Source: Comamonas suwonensis
GTDB lineage: Bacteria; Pseudomonadota; Gammaproteobacteria; Burkholderiales; Burkholderiaceae_C
Assembly (NCBI RefSeq): GCF_012844455.2
Contig: NZ_JABBCQ020000009.1
Location: 62,001-126,000, forward strand
Length of the DNA stretch: 64,000 bases
Reading direction: 5' to 3'
Below the pieces are notes generated by a model. That model had not been told where the DNA came from. It worked only from the letters and a program-made list of their open reading frames with translations, and searched no databases. Shown here piece after piece: positions 1 through 7,663 of the stretch. The first letter of the stretch is position 1, and the number at the start of each line of letters is the position of its first letter. A program made the position numbers and the translations under genes.

Positions 1-645
1 CAGCAGTCCCGGCAGAAACTCTTCGTTATCAAACGCGTAACCCTGTTCTCGCACCTGCTCTAGCTCTTGCTCCAAGGCCTCGAAAGTCGTCAAGGTGTTG
101 CCGGTAAAGGCCTCCAGCGGCACGTTGGACAGCAGCCTGCGACGCTGCGCCGGAGCCATCTGACTCAGAAACAGCTTGCCCGTGGCCGAGCAGTGCGCCG
201 GCACGCGCGAACCCGGGTGCAGATAAAAGCGCAGCGGGGCCGGTGTTTCCACACGGTCCAGATACAAGACCTCGCTGCCCGAGAAAGCGGTGATGTTGCA
301 GCTCTCGCCCAGCTCGTGCACCAGCTGGGTCAGCACCGCATGCCGCGCGCCATGCGTGGTGTTGTTGAGCAGCACGCTTTCGGCCAGACGCATCAGGCGC
401 TGGCCCGTGCCGTAGTGGCGTCCGTTGCCATCTCTTTGCAGGATGCCCGCGCTTTCCAGCTGCGAAAGCATGCGGTGCATGGTCGGTTTCGGCAGTCCCG
501 TCTCCTCCACCATGGTTTGCAGGGAGAAGGGCACGCTTTTCTGGGCCGCTGCCTCCAGCAACGCAAACAAACGCAGGTTGGGCGTGTCTCCGTCAAGGCG
601 AGCCGAGTGGGTTTCTTCGCTGTTCTTCATATCGTCGTCGATCAT
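1..645 (-). CDS. IclR-family transcriptional regulator (3' end outside window)
   Basis: The reading frame is open from the ATG at 645 to the window edge (215 codons), so the C-terminus is missing. The N-terminal part looks like a winged helix-turn-helix (LRLFALLEAAAQ, then LPKPTMHRMLSQLESAGIL). It is followed by the start of an effector-binding domain (LVHELGESCNITAF, YLDRVETPAPLRFYLHPGS, SATGKLFLS), a pattern typical of the IclR family. A second ATG at 630 is possible. It is divergent from xsc across a 135-bp intergenic region with dyad repeats, so it probably controls xsc-pta in response to a sulfonate-derived ligand. The regulatory role and ligand are inference. Confidence 0.85.
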   Translation of the reverse strand, partial: MIDDDMKNSEETHSARLDGDTPNLRLFALLEAAAQKSVPFSLQTMVEETGLPKPTMHRMLSQLESAGILQRDGNGRHYGTGQRLMRLAESVLLNNTTHGARHAVLTQLVHELGESCNITAFSGSEVLYLDRVETPAPLRFYLHPGSRVPAHCSATGKLFLSQMAPAQRRRLLSNVPLEAFTGNTLTTFEALEQELEQVREQGYAFDNEEFLPGLL

Positions 646-780
646 AGTAATTTCCATTTTTCGAGTCAATTTATTCCGAAAAAAGAAATTTATTTGCATC
701 AAAGCAAAAAAATGCCATAAACTGGCATCGCAATTTATTTTTTCGAAACGATAAGTTCCAAATTCTCAAAGGATACAAAG
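646..780. promoter_or_regulatory. Divergent control region, IclR-type gene / xsc
   Basis: This AT-rich intergenic segment contains two dyads: TTCCGAAAAAA at 674-684 against TTTTTTCGAAA at 738-748 (10 of 11 complementary), and ATGCCA-5 nt-TGGCAT at 712-728. These are plausible operators for the divergent regulator. An AAAGGA Shine-Dalgarno sequence lies just before the xsc ATG. No -35/-10 pair was assigned with confidence. Confidence 0.5.
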
Positions 781-2592
781 ATGACTGCTACTGACAATCG
801 TAAGGTGGTTGAAGGCGTTCAAAAGATGACCCCTTCTGAAGCCTTCGTGGAGACCTGTGTCGCCAATGGCGTCAGCGAGATGTTCGGCATCATGGGCTCG
901 GCCTTCATGGATGCCATGGACATCTTTGCTCCTGCGGGCATTCGCCTGATCCCCGTGGTGCACGAGCAAGGTGCGGCCCACATGGCCGACGGATATGCCC
1001 GCGTCTCCGGTCGCCATGGCGTGGTGATCGGCCAGAACGGCCCCGGCATCAGCAACTGCGTTACCGGCATTGCCGCAGCGTTCTGGGCGCACAGCCCGGT
1101 CGTAATCGTGACCCCCGAAACCGGCACCATGGGCATGGGTCTGGGCGGCTTCCAGGAAGCCAATCAGCTGCCCATGTTCCAAGAGTTCACCAAGTACCAA
1201 GGACATGTTTGCAACCCCAAGCGCATGGCCGAGTTCACGGGCCGCGTGTTTGACCGTGCCATGTCCGAAATGGGCCCCACCCAGCTGAACATTCCCCGTG
1301 ACTATTTCTACGGTGAAATCGAGTGTGAGATTCCCAAGCCCATGCGCGTGGACCGAGGCCATGGCGGCGAGAAAAGCCTGCAGGCCGCAGTGGAACTGCT
1401 CAAGACCGCCAAATTCCCCGTGATCCTGGCCGGTGGCGGCGTGGTGATGGGCGATGCCGTGCAAGAAGCGCAGCAACTGGCCGAACGCCTGGGCGCTCCC
1501 GTGGCCACCGGTTATCTGCGCAACGACGCCTTCCCCGCCAAGCACCCGCTGTGGGCTGGCCCTCTGGGCTACCAGGGCTCCAAGGCCGCCATGAAGCTGA
1601 TCGCCCAGGCCGATGTGGTGATCGCACTGGGCTCTCGCATGGGTCCCTTCGGTACCCTGCCCCAGCACGGAATGGACTACTGGCCCAAGACAGCCAAGAT
1701 CATTCAGGTCGAAGCCGATCACACCAACCTGGGGCTGGTCAAGAAGATCTCCGTGGGCATCAACGGCGACGCCAAGGCCGTGGCCGCCGAGCTGGTCAAG
1801 CGTCTGGCAGATGTGAAGCTGGACTGCGATGCCACTAAGGCCTCCCGCGCCGACACCGTGGCCACCGAAAAAGCCGCCTGGGAAAAAGAGTTGGACGAGT
1901 GGACGCACGAACGCGACCCCTATAGCCTGGACATGATCGAAGAGGCCAAGGGCGAGCGCACCCCAACCGGCGGCACCTATCTGCACCCTCGCCAAGTTCT
2001 GCGCGAGCTGGAAAAAGCCATGCCGGCACGCGCCATGGTCTCTACCGACATCGGCAACATCAACTCGGTGGCCAACAGCTATCTGCGCTTTGACGAGCCA
2101 CGCAGCTTCTTCGCTCCCATGAGCTTTGGCAACTGCGGCTACGCCCTGCCCACCATCATCGGTGCCAAGTGCGCAGCCCCCGAGCGTCCAGCCATTGCCT
2201 ATGCCGGCGACGGCGCCTGGGGCATGAGTATGATGGAAATCATGACCGCCGTGCGCCACGACATTCCCGTCACCGCCGTGGTGTTCCACAACCGTCAGTG
2301 GGGTGCGGAAAAGAAGAACCAGGTGGACTTCTACAACCGCCGCTTTGTGGCCGGCGAGCTGGAAAGCGAAAGCTTCTCCGACATCGCCAAGGCCATGGGT
2401 GCCGAAGGCATCGTGGTGGACAACATCGAAGATGTCGGCCCGGCGCTGCAAAAAGCCATCGACATGCAGATGAAAGAAGGCAAGACCTGCGTGATCGAAA
2501 TCATGTGCACCCGCGAGCTGGGCGACCCCTTCCGCCGAGACGCCTTGGCCAAGCCCGTGCGTCTGCTGGAAAAGTACAAAGACTACGTCTAA
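781..2592 (+). CDS. xsc: Sulfoacetaldehyde acetyltransferase (ThDP-dependent)
   Basis: The 603-residue protein has the full architecture of thiamine-diphosphate enzymes: an N-terminal PYR domain (FGIMGSAFMDAMDIF, HEQGAAHMADGYAR), a central domain, and a C-terminal PP domain with the ThDP-Mg motif GDGAWGMSMMEI...NRQWGAEKKN. Length and sequence fit Xsc, which cleaves sulfoacetaldehyde with phosphate to acetyl phosphate and sulfite in cytoplasmic taurine and sulfonate catabolism. The neighbouring pta gene converts acetyl phosphate to acetyl-CoA, the known pathway pairing. A strong intrinsic terminator follows. The IclR-type gene upstream is the likely regulator. Acetolactate synthase-like relatives are the alternative, but the pta context favours Xsc. 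Confidence 0.93.
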   Translation: MTATDNRKVVEGVQKMTPSEAFVETCVANGVSEMFGIMGSAFMDAMDIFAPAGIRLIPVVHEQGAAHMADGYARVSGRHGVVIGQNGPGISNCVTGIAAAFWAHSPVVIVTPETGTMGMGLGGFQEANQLPMFQEFTKYQGHVCNPKRMAEFTGRVFDRAMSEMGPTQLNIPRDYFYGEIECEIPKPMRVDRGHGGEKSLQAAVELLKTAKFPVILAGGGVVMGDAVQEAQQLAERLGAPVATGYLRNDAFPAKHPLWAGPLGYQGSKAAMKLIAQADVVIALGSRMGPFGTLPQHGMDYWPKTAKIIQVEADHTNLGLVKKISVGINGDAKAVAAELVKRLADVKLDCDATKASRADTVATEKAAWEKELDEWTHERDPYSLDMIEEAKGERTPTGGTYLHPRQVLRELEKAMPARAMVSTDIGNINSVANSYLRFDEPRSFFAPMSFGNCGYALPTIIGAKCAAPERPAIAYAGDGAWGMSMMEIMTAVRHDIPVTAVVFHNRQWGAEKKNQVDFYNRRFVAGELESESFSDIAKAMGAEGIVVDNIEDVGPALQKAIDMQMKEGKTCVIEIMCTRELGDPFRRDALAKPVRLLEKYKDYV

Positions 2593-2600
2593 ACCAGGCA

Positions 2601-2633
2601 ACCCCACGCAGTCCGACTGCGTGGGGTTTTTTT
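2601..2633 (+). terminator. Intrinsic terminator after xsc
   Basis: A perfect 12-bp stem (ACCCCACGCAGT, 2601-2612, with 2616-2627) has a 3-nt loop and is followed by seven T. It lies between xsc and pta, so it probably lowers pta expression relative to xsc by partial termination. Confidence 0.9.
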
Positions 2634-2655
2634 CTGATTTTCGACAGGAACCTCC

Positions 2656-3633
2656 ATGGCATCCATCACCTCCCTGGCTGTGGCAGCCGCCGAGACCACT
2701 GCCACGCCCCGCCCCCACCTTCAGCATTTGCAAGAACGCGCACTAGCCAAAGGCCCGATCACCGTGGCCGTGGCCTATCCCTGCGATGCAGGCTCTCTGC
2801 AAGCCGCCATGCAAGCCGCCGACACAGGGCTGATCAAGCCCCTGCTGGTGGGCCCGCAAGAGCGCATACAAGCTGCAGCCAAGGCCGCCAGACTGGATTT
2901 GTCCGGCGCAGAAATTCATGATACGGCCGACGATGCGCGGGCCGCCTCCGCCCAGGCAGCCGCCCTGTGCCGCGACGGGCTGGCCAGCGCACTGATGAAA
3001 GGCAGCCTGCACAGCGACGATCTACTGGGCGCTGCCGTGGCCCGCGAAGCAGGCCTGCGCGGCAACTGCCGCGCCAGCCACGTCTTCGTCATGGACATCC
3101 CCGGCTACGACCGGCCTTTGCTCATGACGGACTGCGTGGTCAACATTTTCCCCACGCTGATGGATAAGCGGGACATCGCACAGAACGCGGTAAACCTGGC
3201 CCATGCCATAGGCATAGACCGCCCCCGCGTGGCGGTGCTGTCGGCAGTAGAAACTGTCAACCCCGCCATTCCCGGCACCATTGACGCCGCCGCCCTGTGC
3301 AAGATGGCAGACCGCGGCCAGATCATGGGAGGAATCTTTGACGGCCCGCTGGCCTACGACAACGCCATCTCCCTGCATTCGGCTCATAACAAAGGCATAG
3401 TCTCCGACGTTGCCGGACGCCCCGACGTGCTGCTGGTCCCCAGCCTGGAAGCCGGCAACATGATTTACAAGCAGCTGGTCTACATGGCCAACGCCGAATG
3501 TGCAGGCCTGGTGCTGGGCATGCGCGTGCCCATTGTGCTGACCAGCCGCTCCGACTCCGTGGCCAGCCGCATTGCCTCTTGTGCGCTGGCGGTGCTCGCC
3601 AGCCCCACATCCCGGGCCGACAAAGCTTCGTGA
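2656..3633 (+). CDS. pta: Phosphate acetyltransferase
   Basis: The 325-residue protein belongs to the Pta/Ptb fold: SALMKGSLHSDDLL, the family block DIPGYDRPLLMTDCVVNIFPT, GIFDGPLAYDNAIS and the C-terminal VPSLEAGNMIYKQLVY...VLGMRVPIVLTSRSDS. It transfers the acetyl group of acetyl phosphate to CoA. The short, Pta-domain-only form fits the dissimilatory enzyme found beside xsc, where it completes conversion of sulfoacetaldehyde to acetyl-CoA. The ATG at 2656 follows GACAGGAACCTCC. A phosphate butyryltransferase cannot be excluded from sequence alone, but the context supports Pta. The 244 bp between pta and the tRNA show no convincing gene. Confidence 0.92.
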   Translation: MASITSLAVAAAETTATPRPHLQHLQERALAKGPITVAVAYPCDAGSLQAAMQAADTGLIKPLLVGPQERIQAAAKAARLDLSGAEIHDTADDARAASAQAAALCRDGLASALMKGSLHSDDLLGAAVAREAGLRGNCRASHVFVMDIPGYDRPLLMTDCVVNIFPTLMDKRDIAQNAVNLAHAIGIDRPRVAVLSAVETVNPAIPGTIDAAALCKMADRGQIMGGIFDGPLAYDNAISLHSAHNKGIVSDVAGRPDVLLVPSLEAGNMIYKQLVYMANAECAGLVLGMRVPIVLTSRSDSVASRIASCALAVLASPTSRADKAS

Positions 3634-3840
3634 CAGGTCCAGTCTCCTCCCAGACCCCACTGGTTTTGATGGCGCAAGCGCCGCGTGCTCCACGCATTGG
3701 GGTCTCTTGCCTGGCACCGACGATTGTCGATACGGGGCGAGAGACACCCCGTATGCAACGCGTTTTCGACGTGAGCTATTACTTCATGGACCAGGTCACC
3801 AAAACCAAGCCCGGTAATTTGTGCATAGGCCAGAAAAGAC

Positions 3841-3872
3841 AAAAGCCTTAGAGTATTTCTACTCTAAGGCTT
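3841..3872 (-). terminator. Terminator of the tRNA-Arg gene
   Basis: A perfect 13-bp stem (AAGCCTTAGAGTA, 3843-3855, with 3860-3872) has a 4-nt loop and lies immediately downstream of the tRNA on the minus strand. The following minus-strand T content is modest. Confidence 0.75.
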
Positions 3873-3877
3873 GTATC

Positions 3878-3954
3878 TGGTGCGGCTGGCAGGAATCGAA
3901 CCCACGACCCCTTGGTTCGTAGCCAAGTACTCTATCCAGCTGAGCTACAGCCGC
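3878..3954 (-). tRNA. tRNA-Arg (anticodon ACG)
   Basis: Read on the minus strand, the gene folds as a cloverleaf. It has a 7-bp acceptor stem GCGGCTG/CAGCCGC, D-arm GCTCAGCTGGATAGAGC-like, anticodon stem-loop CTTGG-CTACGAA-CCAAG with anticodon ACG, a TTCGATT T-loop, discriminator A and an encoded CCA (3878-3880). It reads CGU arginine codons (ACG is normally modified to ICG). It stands intact just outside the putative prophage end, whose repeat begins 65 bp upstream of the tRNA 5' end. Confidence 0.96.
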
Positions 3955-4018
3955 ATTTGGCGGAGAGGGTGTCCTACAAGACGCCTTAAAAATCAGTGAC
4001 TTAGAAGGTTATTTTCGA

Positions 4019-4037
4019 CTTGTAGGCCATCCTGTAG
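4019..4037. repeat. Putative attL (19-bp or longer direct repeat)
   Basis: CTTGTAGGCCATCCTGTAG here is identical to the last 19 bases of the window (63982-64000), right behind the integrase gene. The sequence carries the sub-repeat TGTAGGCC twice (4021-4028, 4033-4040), and an inverted CCTACAAG lies at 3973-3980, as in tyrosine-recombinase core and arm sites. Which part is the true crossover cannot be decided, because the right copy runs off the window. Confidence 0.7.
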
Positions 4038-4040
4038 GCC

Positions 4041-4272
4041 TTCCGCATTGCTGCGGTATGACGCTATTGTATGCGATTTGAGCCGCATAAAAAGAAAGAG
4101 CGGGAAATCTTCATTCCGCGCGCCTCCCGACCCTAAGCGCCGCGATTGAGCATAGCAGACAGCCCCATGCAGGCATCCTGACATCCTCTAAAGCGAGCTA
4201 GCCCATTTTGTGGGCAATATGGGGAAAACTTAATGTTGACCTCCAACACTCCCGCTTTGACACAATCGCACC
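4041..4272. other. Intergenic region without a recognised gene
   Basis: These 232 bp between the putative attL and the 84-residue gene have stops in all frames and no recognised RNA. They probably hold the promoter of the downstream gene. Confidence 0.5.
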
Positions 4273-4527
4273 ATGACCGATGAATCCCCGATCCACACAG
4301 TCCACAAGCGCGTTTGCCATACCTTTCTGAGGCACTGGAAGGCCCACAACAACGCCTATCCCAAGCTGATCAAGATGACGCCGGAAGAGCTGCGGCAGTT
4401 CAACATCGTCAACGCCTTTGCCAAGCCCGATGAAATGTGGGGCGTCCCAATTGAAATCGACCACAACACCACGGGCGTGATGATTGCGGTCGATGGGACG
4501 GAAATGCCCTTGGTTGAGGGCTACTGA
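4273..4527 (+). CDS. Uncharacterised 84-residue protein
   Basis: I do not recognise this family. The protein is soluble and charged, with a helical N-terminal half (HKRVCHTFLRHWKAH) and a C-terminal stretch, EIDHNTTGVMIAVDGTEMPL, that looks like a small beta domain. The 78 bp of its 3' end recur at 5753-5830 with five differences, all synonymous, so this C-terminus has been kept by selection in at least two gene lineages. It is the first gene inside the putative attL and could be phage cargo or old chromosomal sequence. The start is the ATG after CACAATCGCACC and no strong Shine-Dalgarno sequence is visible. Confidence 0.6.
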   Translation: MTDESPIHTVHKRVCHTFLRHWKAHNNAYPKLIKMTPEELRQFNIVNAFAKPDEMWGVPIEIDHNTTGVMIAVDGTEMPLVEGY

Positions 4528-4594
4528 AGGAAGCCTAGAGCTAAGGCCAACAACTCACACAGCAGACGATGCCTTCTGCTCAAAGTCGCGAAAC

Positions 4595-5662
4595 CTAAAT
4601 ACGCACTTGGGTCTTGGTGGCAACAGTCCCAGTAGACCTCAGATGGAGCACCTCCAGGCCTTCCAGGATCCTTGAGGCGGCTCTCAAGTGATCGACAGCC
4701 GACTGCCACTCAAGTGGCACGCTTAGGACTTCCAAAGCAAGCGTGTGAGACGGTGCAGAAGGCTGTTCACCAGCAAGACAGGCGCATCGTGAAGCTACAC
4801 CAACAAGGCAATCGGCCAATCCTTCTGGTGCAGACTCCATATTCTTGCGCATCACATCCGAGAACGCCTCTCCAAACAGCAAAGAGGATGCATAGAGGCG
4901 AATTGCTGCTCGGTCATAACGTGCGGCCGTCTCAACGACTGAACGCTTGGCGAGTCGACCTCGGAGGGACCAACGAGCCTCATACCTCGCGGAGTCGATG
5001 CCCGCACTGAGTGCAATGAGACTGGCATGCGCTGCAGAGAAGCGATTTAACGCAGATATCGCTTTGTGGGTGTTTTGATGCTTCAAAGCATCAACGCAAT
5101 CCTCAAATGAGCGGCTCAGGCCTCGAAACAAGTCACTGGCGGCCACATCAATTTGTCTCACGGGATTGGGCGTCAATAACACTTGGCTAAAAAAGAGGCC
5201 GACTGTCACACCGACGACCACATCTTCCAACCTGACCAGACCGGCACTGTGTGGCCCAAGAGCAAGAACGAGAACAGCTGAGCATCCGGCCTGGATCGCT
5301 ACAACAGCTGCTTGGCCAAAGGCCGCAGCAATAAGGATCGAGAAGAACGTCGCAACAGTCAAACGCAGCAGTGACAAGCCATCTGGGACCAGCAGGCCTT
5401 CAGGAAGCAAGAAAAATGCGGCTTCACCAATAACGATACCTGTAGCAACACCAAGCATCAGCCCCACTGCTTGCTTGCCATGGCTGGGCAAGCCAGGAGA
5501 CAAACAAACAATGGCTGTTACGGCTGCGAACACAGGATGCGGGTGACCGAATAACCAAATCGCCAGCACCCACGCGATTCCTGCTGCGATAGCGGAAACC
5601 GCCGCATCTCGCCAAGCTTGAGCAACGCGATTATTTAAAGTTGACCGAGCAATTCTGAACAC
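4595..5662 (-). CDS. FUSC-family (aromatic acid exporter-like) membrane protein
   Basis: The 355-residue protein has about six hydrophobic segments in its first 160 residues (SAIAAGIAWVLAIWLFG, FAAVTAIVCLSPG, GLMLGVATGIVIGEAAFFLL, FFSILIAAAFGQAAVVAIQ, VVVGVTVGLFFSQVLL). A soluble helical C-terminal half follows. This is the pattern of half-size FUSC/ArAE proteins, which are thought to export aromatic acids or similar compounds from the inner membrane. The start is a GTG at 5662. The gene is flanked by the 78-bp repeats and looks like inserted cargo, unrelated to phage functions. Substrate is unknown. Confidence 0.75.
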   Translation of the reverse strand: MFRIARSTLNNRVAQAWRDAAVSAIAAGIAWVLAIWLFGHPHPVFAAVTAIVCLSPGLPSHGKQAVGLMLGVATGIVIGEAAFFLLPEGLLVPDGLSLLRLTVATFFSILIAAAFGQAAVVAIQAGCSAVLVLALGPHSAGLVRLEDVVVGVTVGLFFSQVLLTPNPVRQIDVAASDLFRGLSRSFEDCVDALKHQNTHKAISALNRFSAAHASLIALSAGIDSARYEARWSLRGRLAKRSVVETAARYDRAAIRLYASSLLFGEAFSDVMRKNMESAPEGLADCLVGVASRCACLAGEQPSAPSHTLALEVLSVPLEWQSAVDHLRAASRILEGLEVLHLRSTGTVATKTQVRI

Positions 5663-5752
5663 GAGAGCGCCTTATTTGCGAAACGCAAAGATATCAATTA
5701 GCTATTAGTGTAGCGACACCGATACCTCTTTTATAAGAACCAACGAAGACAC

Positions 5753-5830
5753 ATTGAAATCGACCACAACACCACGGGAGTGATGATTGCGGTCGATGGG
5801 ACGGAAATGCCTTTGGTCGAAGGCTATTGA
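5753..5830 (+). pseudogene. 3' fragment of a homologue of the 84-residue gene
   Basis: The last 25 codons plus stop of a gene equivalent to the one at 4273-4527 remain in frame, but no start or 5' portion precedes them. It is interpreted as the displaced 3' end of the original gene after insertion of the FUSC segment. Confidence 0.7.
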
Positions 5831-5843
5831 AAAAGCAACTTGC

Positions 5844-6668
5844 TCATTGGCCAGCGATGGCCGAGTGCAGTTTGTAGCCCTCCAGCTTCCAGAGCTCGTC
5901 GCGCACCTTGCCTTCCGCTTGCTCCCGGGCGTACTTAATACCCTTGGCAGCGTCGAAGTTCTCAGGGCTCACGCATCCGCTGTAGCCGGTGGCCACATAG
6001 AAGCGGCCAAGGTAAGCATGGGCGAAGGTGGTGGTTGTGCCCTCAGGCTGGTCATACACCCAGATCAATTTGTCCATCAGCACCTGGATCTGCTCGGCGG
6101 TCACGCTAGGCGCGGTCAGGCTTGCGGCCATCGCCACACTCTCAGCTTGCCTCTGGCGAAGATCGTCCCAATGCGTGCCAGCCGCTCCAGCTACGGCAGA
6201 AACAATGGGCTTCGGACAGTTGCTGCACGCCATGCTGGTGCTGCAGGTGCAGGTGCAGGTGCAGGTCGCTGCAAGCGTCTGAGAGCTGCGGCCCTGAATT
6301 GAGTTGGCCACATCCCGGATAAATGCCCCCAGCTCGGCCGCGTTCTTGGTGTTCACCAAATGAGGCGCCAGCGCATGCACAAGGGAATACTCCAGGTCGT
6401 TGCGGTGATCGCGCTGCACCCCGACCACGTTCGACCCTAGTGTGCCGCCCGTCTTGGGCTCCAGATCGTCGCGCAAAACTTGGATCACCACATCGATCTT
6501 GGTGTACAGCGCCAGCACGGCCAGGGCCACACAGGAGGCAATGAAGCCGGTCAGCGCAATTCCGCTGGGGTTGGTGTTCACCTTGAAGGCGCAGAACAGC
6601 AGGACCGCCAGAATCACGGCGGCGATGCAAAGGAGCATCTTGGGGGATGTGTTGAAAGACAGGTTCAC
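5844..6668 (-). CDS. Phage membrane protein with Cys-Thr repeat, unknown function
   Basis: Two hydrophobic segments near the N-terminus (MLLCIAAVILAVLLFCAF and IALTGFIASCVALAVLALYT) are followed by a soluble domain of about 200 residues. A striking ATCTCTCTCSTSMACSNC stretch is encoded by a GCAGGT hexamer repeated four times near 6243-6266 (plus-strand reading). I chose the GTG at 6668 because a GGAG lies 6 nt upstream; a TTG at 6680 is the alternative. It is the last gene of the late operon, beyond the lysis genes and the Tad2-like gene, a position typical of lysogenic-conversion or exclusion genes. No function is assigned. Confidence 0.6.
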   Translation of the reverse strand: MNLSFNTSPKMLLCIAAVILAVLLFCAFKVNTNPSGIALTGFIASCVALAVLALYTKIDVVIQVLRDDLEPKTGGTLGSNVVGVQRDHRNDLEYSLVHALAPHLVNTKNAAELGAFIRDVANSIQGRSSQTLAATCTCTCTCSTSMACSNCPKPIVSAVAGAAGTHWDDLRQRQAESVAMAASLTAPSVTAEQIQVLMDKLIWVYDQPEGTTTTFAHAYLGRFYVATGYSGCVSPENFDAAKGIKYAREQAEGKVRDELWKLEGYKLHSAIAGQ

Positions 6669-6713
6669 AGGGATCTCCAAAATCCGGCAGCCGGCCGGTG
6701 CGGGCCGGAAGGC

Positions 6714-7175
6714 TTAGAAAGCAGAGATGCGCTCGCCCAGGATCACAGACAGCTCGCGCATCACATCGAGCTGGCGGCGCATGCGGGCCTGCTCGTCCAA
6801 GCTCAACTGGCGGAACAAGGCATTGCGATCAATGAACTCGTCCAGCTTGGTGATGCGAACGTCGTTTTCCTGCTTTTCATCCAGCACGCGCTGCTGGTGG
6901 GGCGGTACCGTGCAGCCGATAACCTGCCAGTCATCGGCCAAGCAGTCATTGATGCTAGGAACCCAGGTGCTCACTGTCTCGTCCACGTTCTTGATGGCGA
7001 GATAAGGGTTGTAGGGAACCATGGCGCCTTCGCCGAAGTGAGTCTTGGCTGCCCCGGTCTGCACCGGGTACTTGGCCGCAGGCACCAGATAGGCGAACAT
7101 GCCTTTGCCGTTCCAGCCAGCACGCTGCACGCGCTTGCCTGCTTTCAGCTCCTTGAGTGCGTCACCGAAGTTCAT
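6714..7175 (-). CDS. Tad2-like (DUF2829) protein, candidate anti-Thoeris factor
   Basis: The N-terminal 80 or so residues match DUF2829/Tad2: MNFGDALKELKAGKRVQRAGWNGKGMF-type opening, then a PYLAIKN...VSTWVPSINDCLADDWQVI ending. Tad2 proteins form oligomers that sequester the cyclic signal molecules of Thoeris defence. The start at 7175 has an AAGGAG 7 nt upstream and gives 153 residues. The C-terminal 60 residues (Arg/Leu-rich, coiled-coil-like) are an extension beyond the usual single-domain form. It follows the spanin genes in the late operon. Binding residues were not checked, so the anti-defence role is inference from family. Confidence 0.75.
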   Translation of the reverse strand: MNFGDALKELKAGKRVQRAGWNGKGMFAYLVPAAKYPVQTGAAKTHFGEGAMVPYNPYLAIKNVDETVSTWVPSINDCLADDWQVIGCTVPPHQQRVLDEKQENDVRITKLDEFIDRNALFRQLSLDEQARMRRQLDVMRELSVILGERISAF

Positions 7176-7663
7176 TGAGGGTTCTCCTTGATTTGAATTA
7201 CTGGCCACGCGGCGCGGCAGGTTGCTGCATCAGCTGCGTGTCCATCAGCTCGGATTGCCAGCTCTGTGTATCGCTGGCTGCACTGTCCGAATACGCGACT
7301 GAGGGTTGAGGCGTACTCGATGCAGGCGGTGGGGGAAGCGTCGGCCAATCGCTGCTCGGCATCGGACAGTTGCTTGCGCAGGCCGTCACGCTCACTGCGA
7401 GCGCGATCAGCAGCAGCCTGCATAGCGGCTTGTTTCTTGATGGCATCGTTGAGGGCTCCTTGGTATTTGTCATTGACCTTGCGTTCCACGGCCAACACGC
7501 GCCGAGCGGCGGCGGTGCGTTCATCTGCGATCTGCTCGCGGTACTGGCTGGCCTGCAGGCGCTCGTCGGCCAGATCCGCGCCAAGGCGGGCTGCCTGGAA
7601 GTACCAGACGCCAGCGCCAGCAATAAGAGCCGCGGCTAAATGGGTGATGGCGCGGGTGCTCAT
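7172..7663 (-). CDS. i-spanin (Rz-like)
   Basis: The protein has an N-terminal membrane anchor (ITHLAAALIAGAGVWYF) followed by a long periplasmic coiled coil (residues about 25-110, many Ala/Glu/Arg/Gln heptads). This is the i-spanin layout, which links the inner membrane to the o-spanin and disrupts the outer membrane at lysis. The ATG at 7663 overlaps the lysozyme stop (ATGA), giving 163 residues. A second reading frame inside the gene encodes the lipoprotein partner. Confidence 0.85.
   Translation of the reverse strand: MSTRAITHLAAALIAGAGVWYFQAARLGADLADERLQASQYREQIADERTAAARRVLAVERKVNDKYQGALNDAIKKQAAMQAAADRARSERDGLRKQLSDAEQRLADASPTACIEYASTLSRVFGQCSQRYTELAIRADGHAADAATCRAAWPVIQIKENPQ
7198..7446 (-). 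CDS. o-spanin (Rz1-like lipoprotein) nested in the i-spanin gene
   Basis: In a different frame inside the i-spanin gene, an 82-residue product starts MPSRNKPLCRLLLIALAV and continues SVTAC, giving a signal peptide with a lipobox before the lipidated Cys. The mature part is proline-rich (PTLPPPPASSTPQP), the hallmark of Rz1 proteins. The full nesting matches the lambda Rz/Rz1 arrangement. The start is chosen as the last ATG before the signal peptide. Confidence 0.82.
   Translation of the reverse strand: MPSRNKPLCRLLLIALAVSVTACASNCPMPSSDWPTLPPPPASSTPQPSVAYSDSAASDTQSWQSELMDTQLMQQPAAPRGQ

Larger units (their letters stand above)
4450..5830. repeat. 78-bp imperfect direct repeats flanking the FUSC gene
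   Basis: Copy A (4450-4527) is the 3' end of the 84-residue gene. Copy B (5753-5830) is a free-standing copy. They match at 73 of 78 positions, and all five differences are third-codon-position changes that keep the protein sequence and the stop. The 1.2 kb between them is filled by the FUSC gene, as if an insertion had replaced the 3' end of a resident gene with a divergent but equivalent one. Confidence 0.85.

Noticed and set aside
766-2733. Long minus-strand open frame (655 codons) opposite xsc
   Set aside because: It is the antisense shadow of xsc, with His/Gly-rich composition and no recognisable domain, and the plus-strand protein is unmistakable.
3498-3851. Plus-strand frames overlapping the end of pta and the gap before the tRNA
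   Set aside because: They are out-of-frame with pta or begin inside it, and show no recognisable protein features.
6243-6266. Phase-variable hexamer repeat
   Set aside because: The unit is six bases, so changes in copy number keep the frame; switching on and off is not expected.
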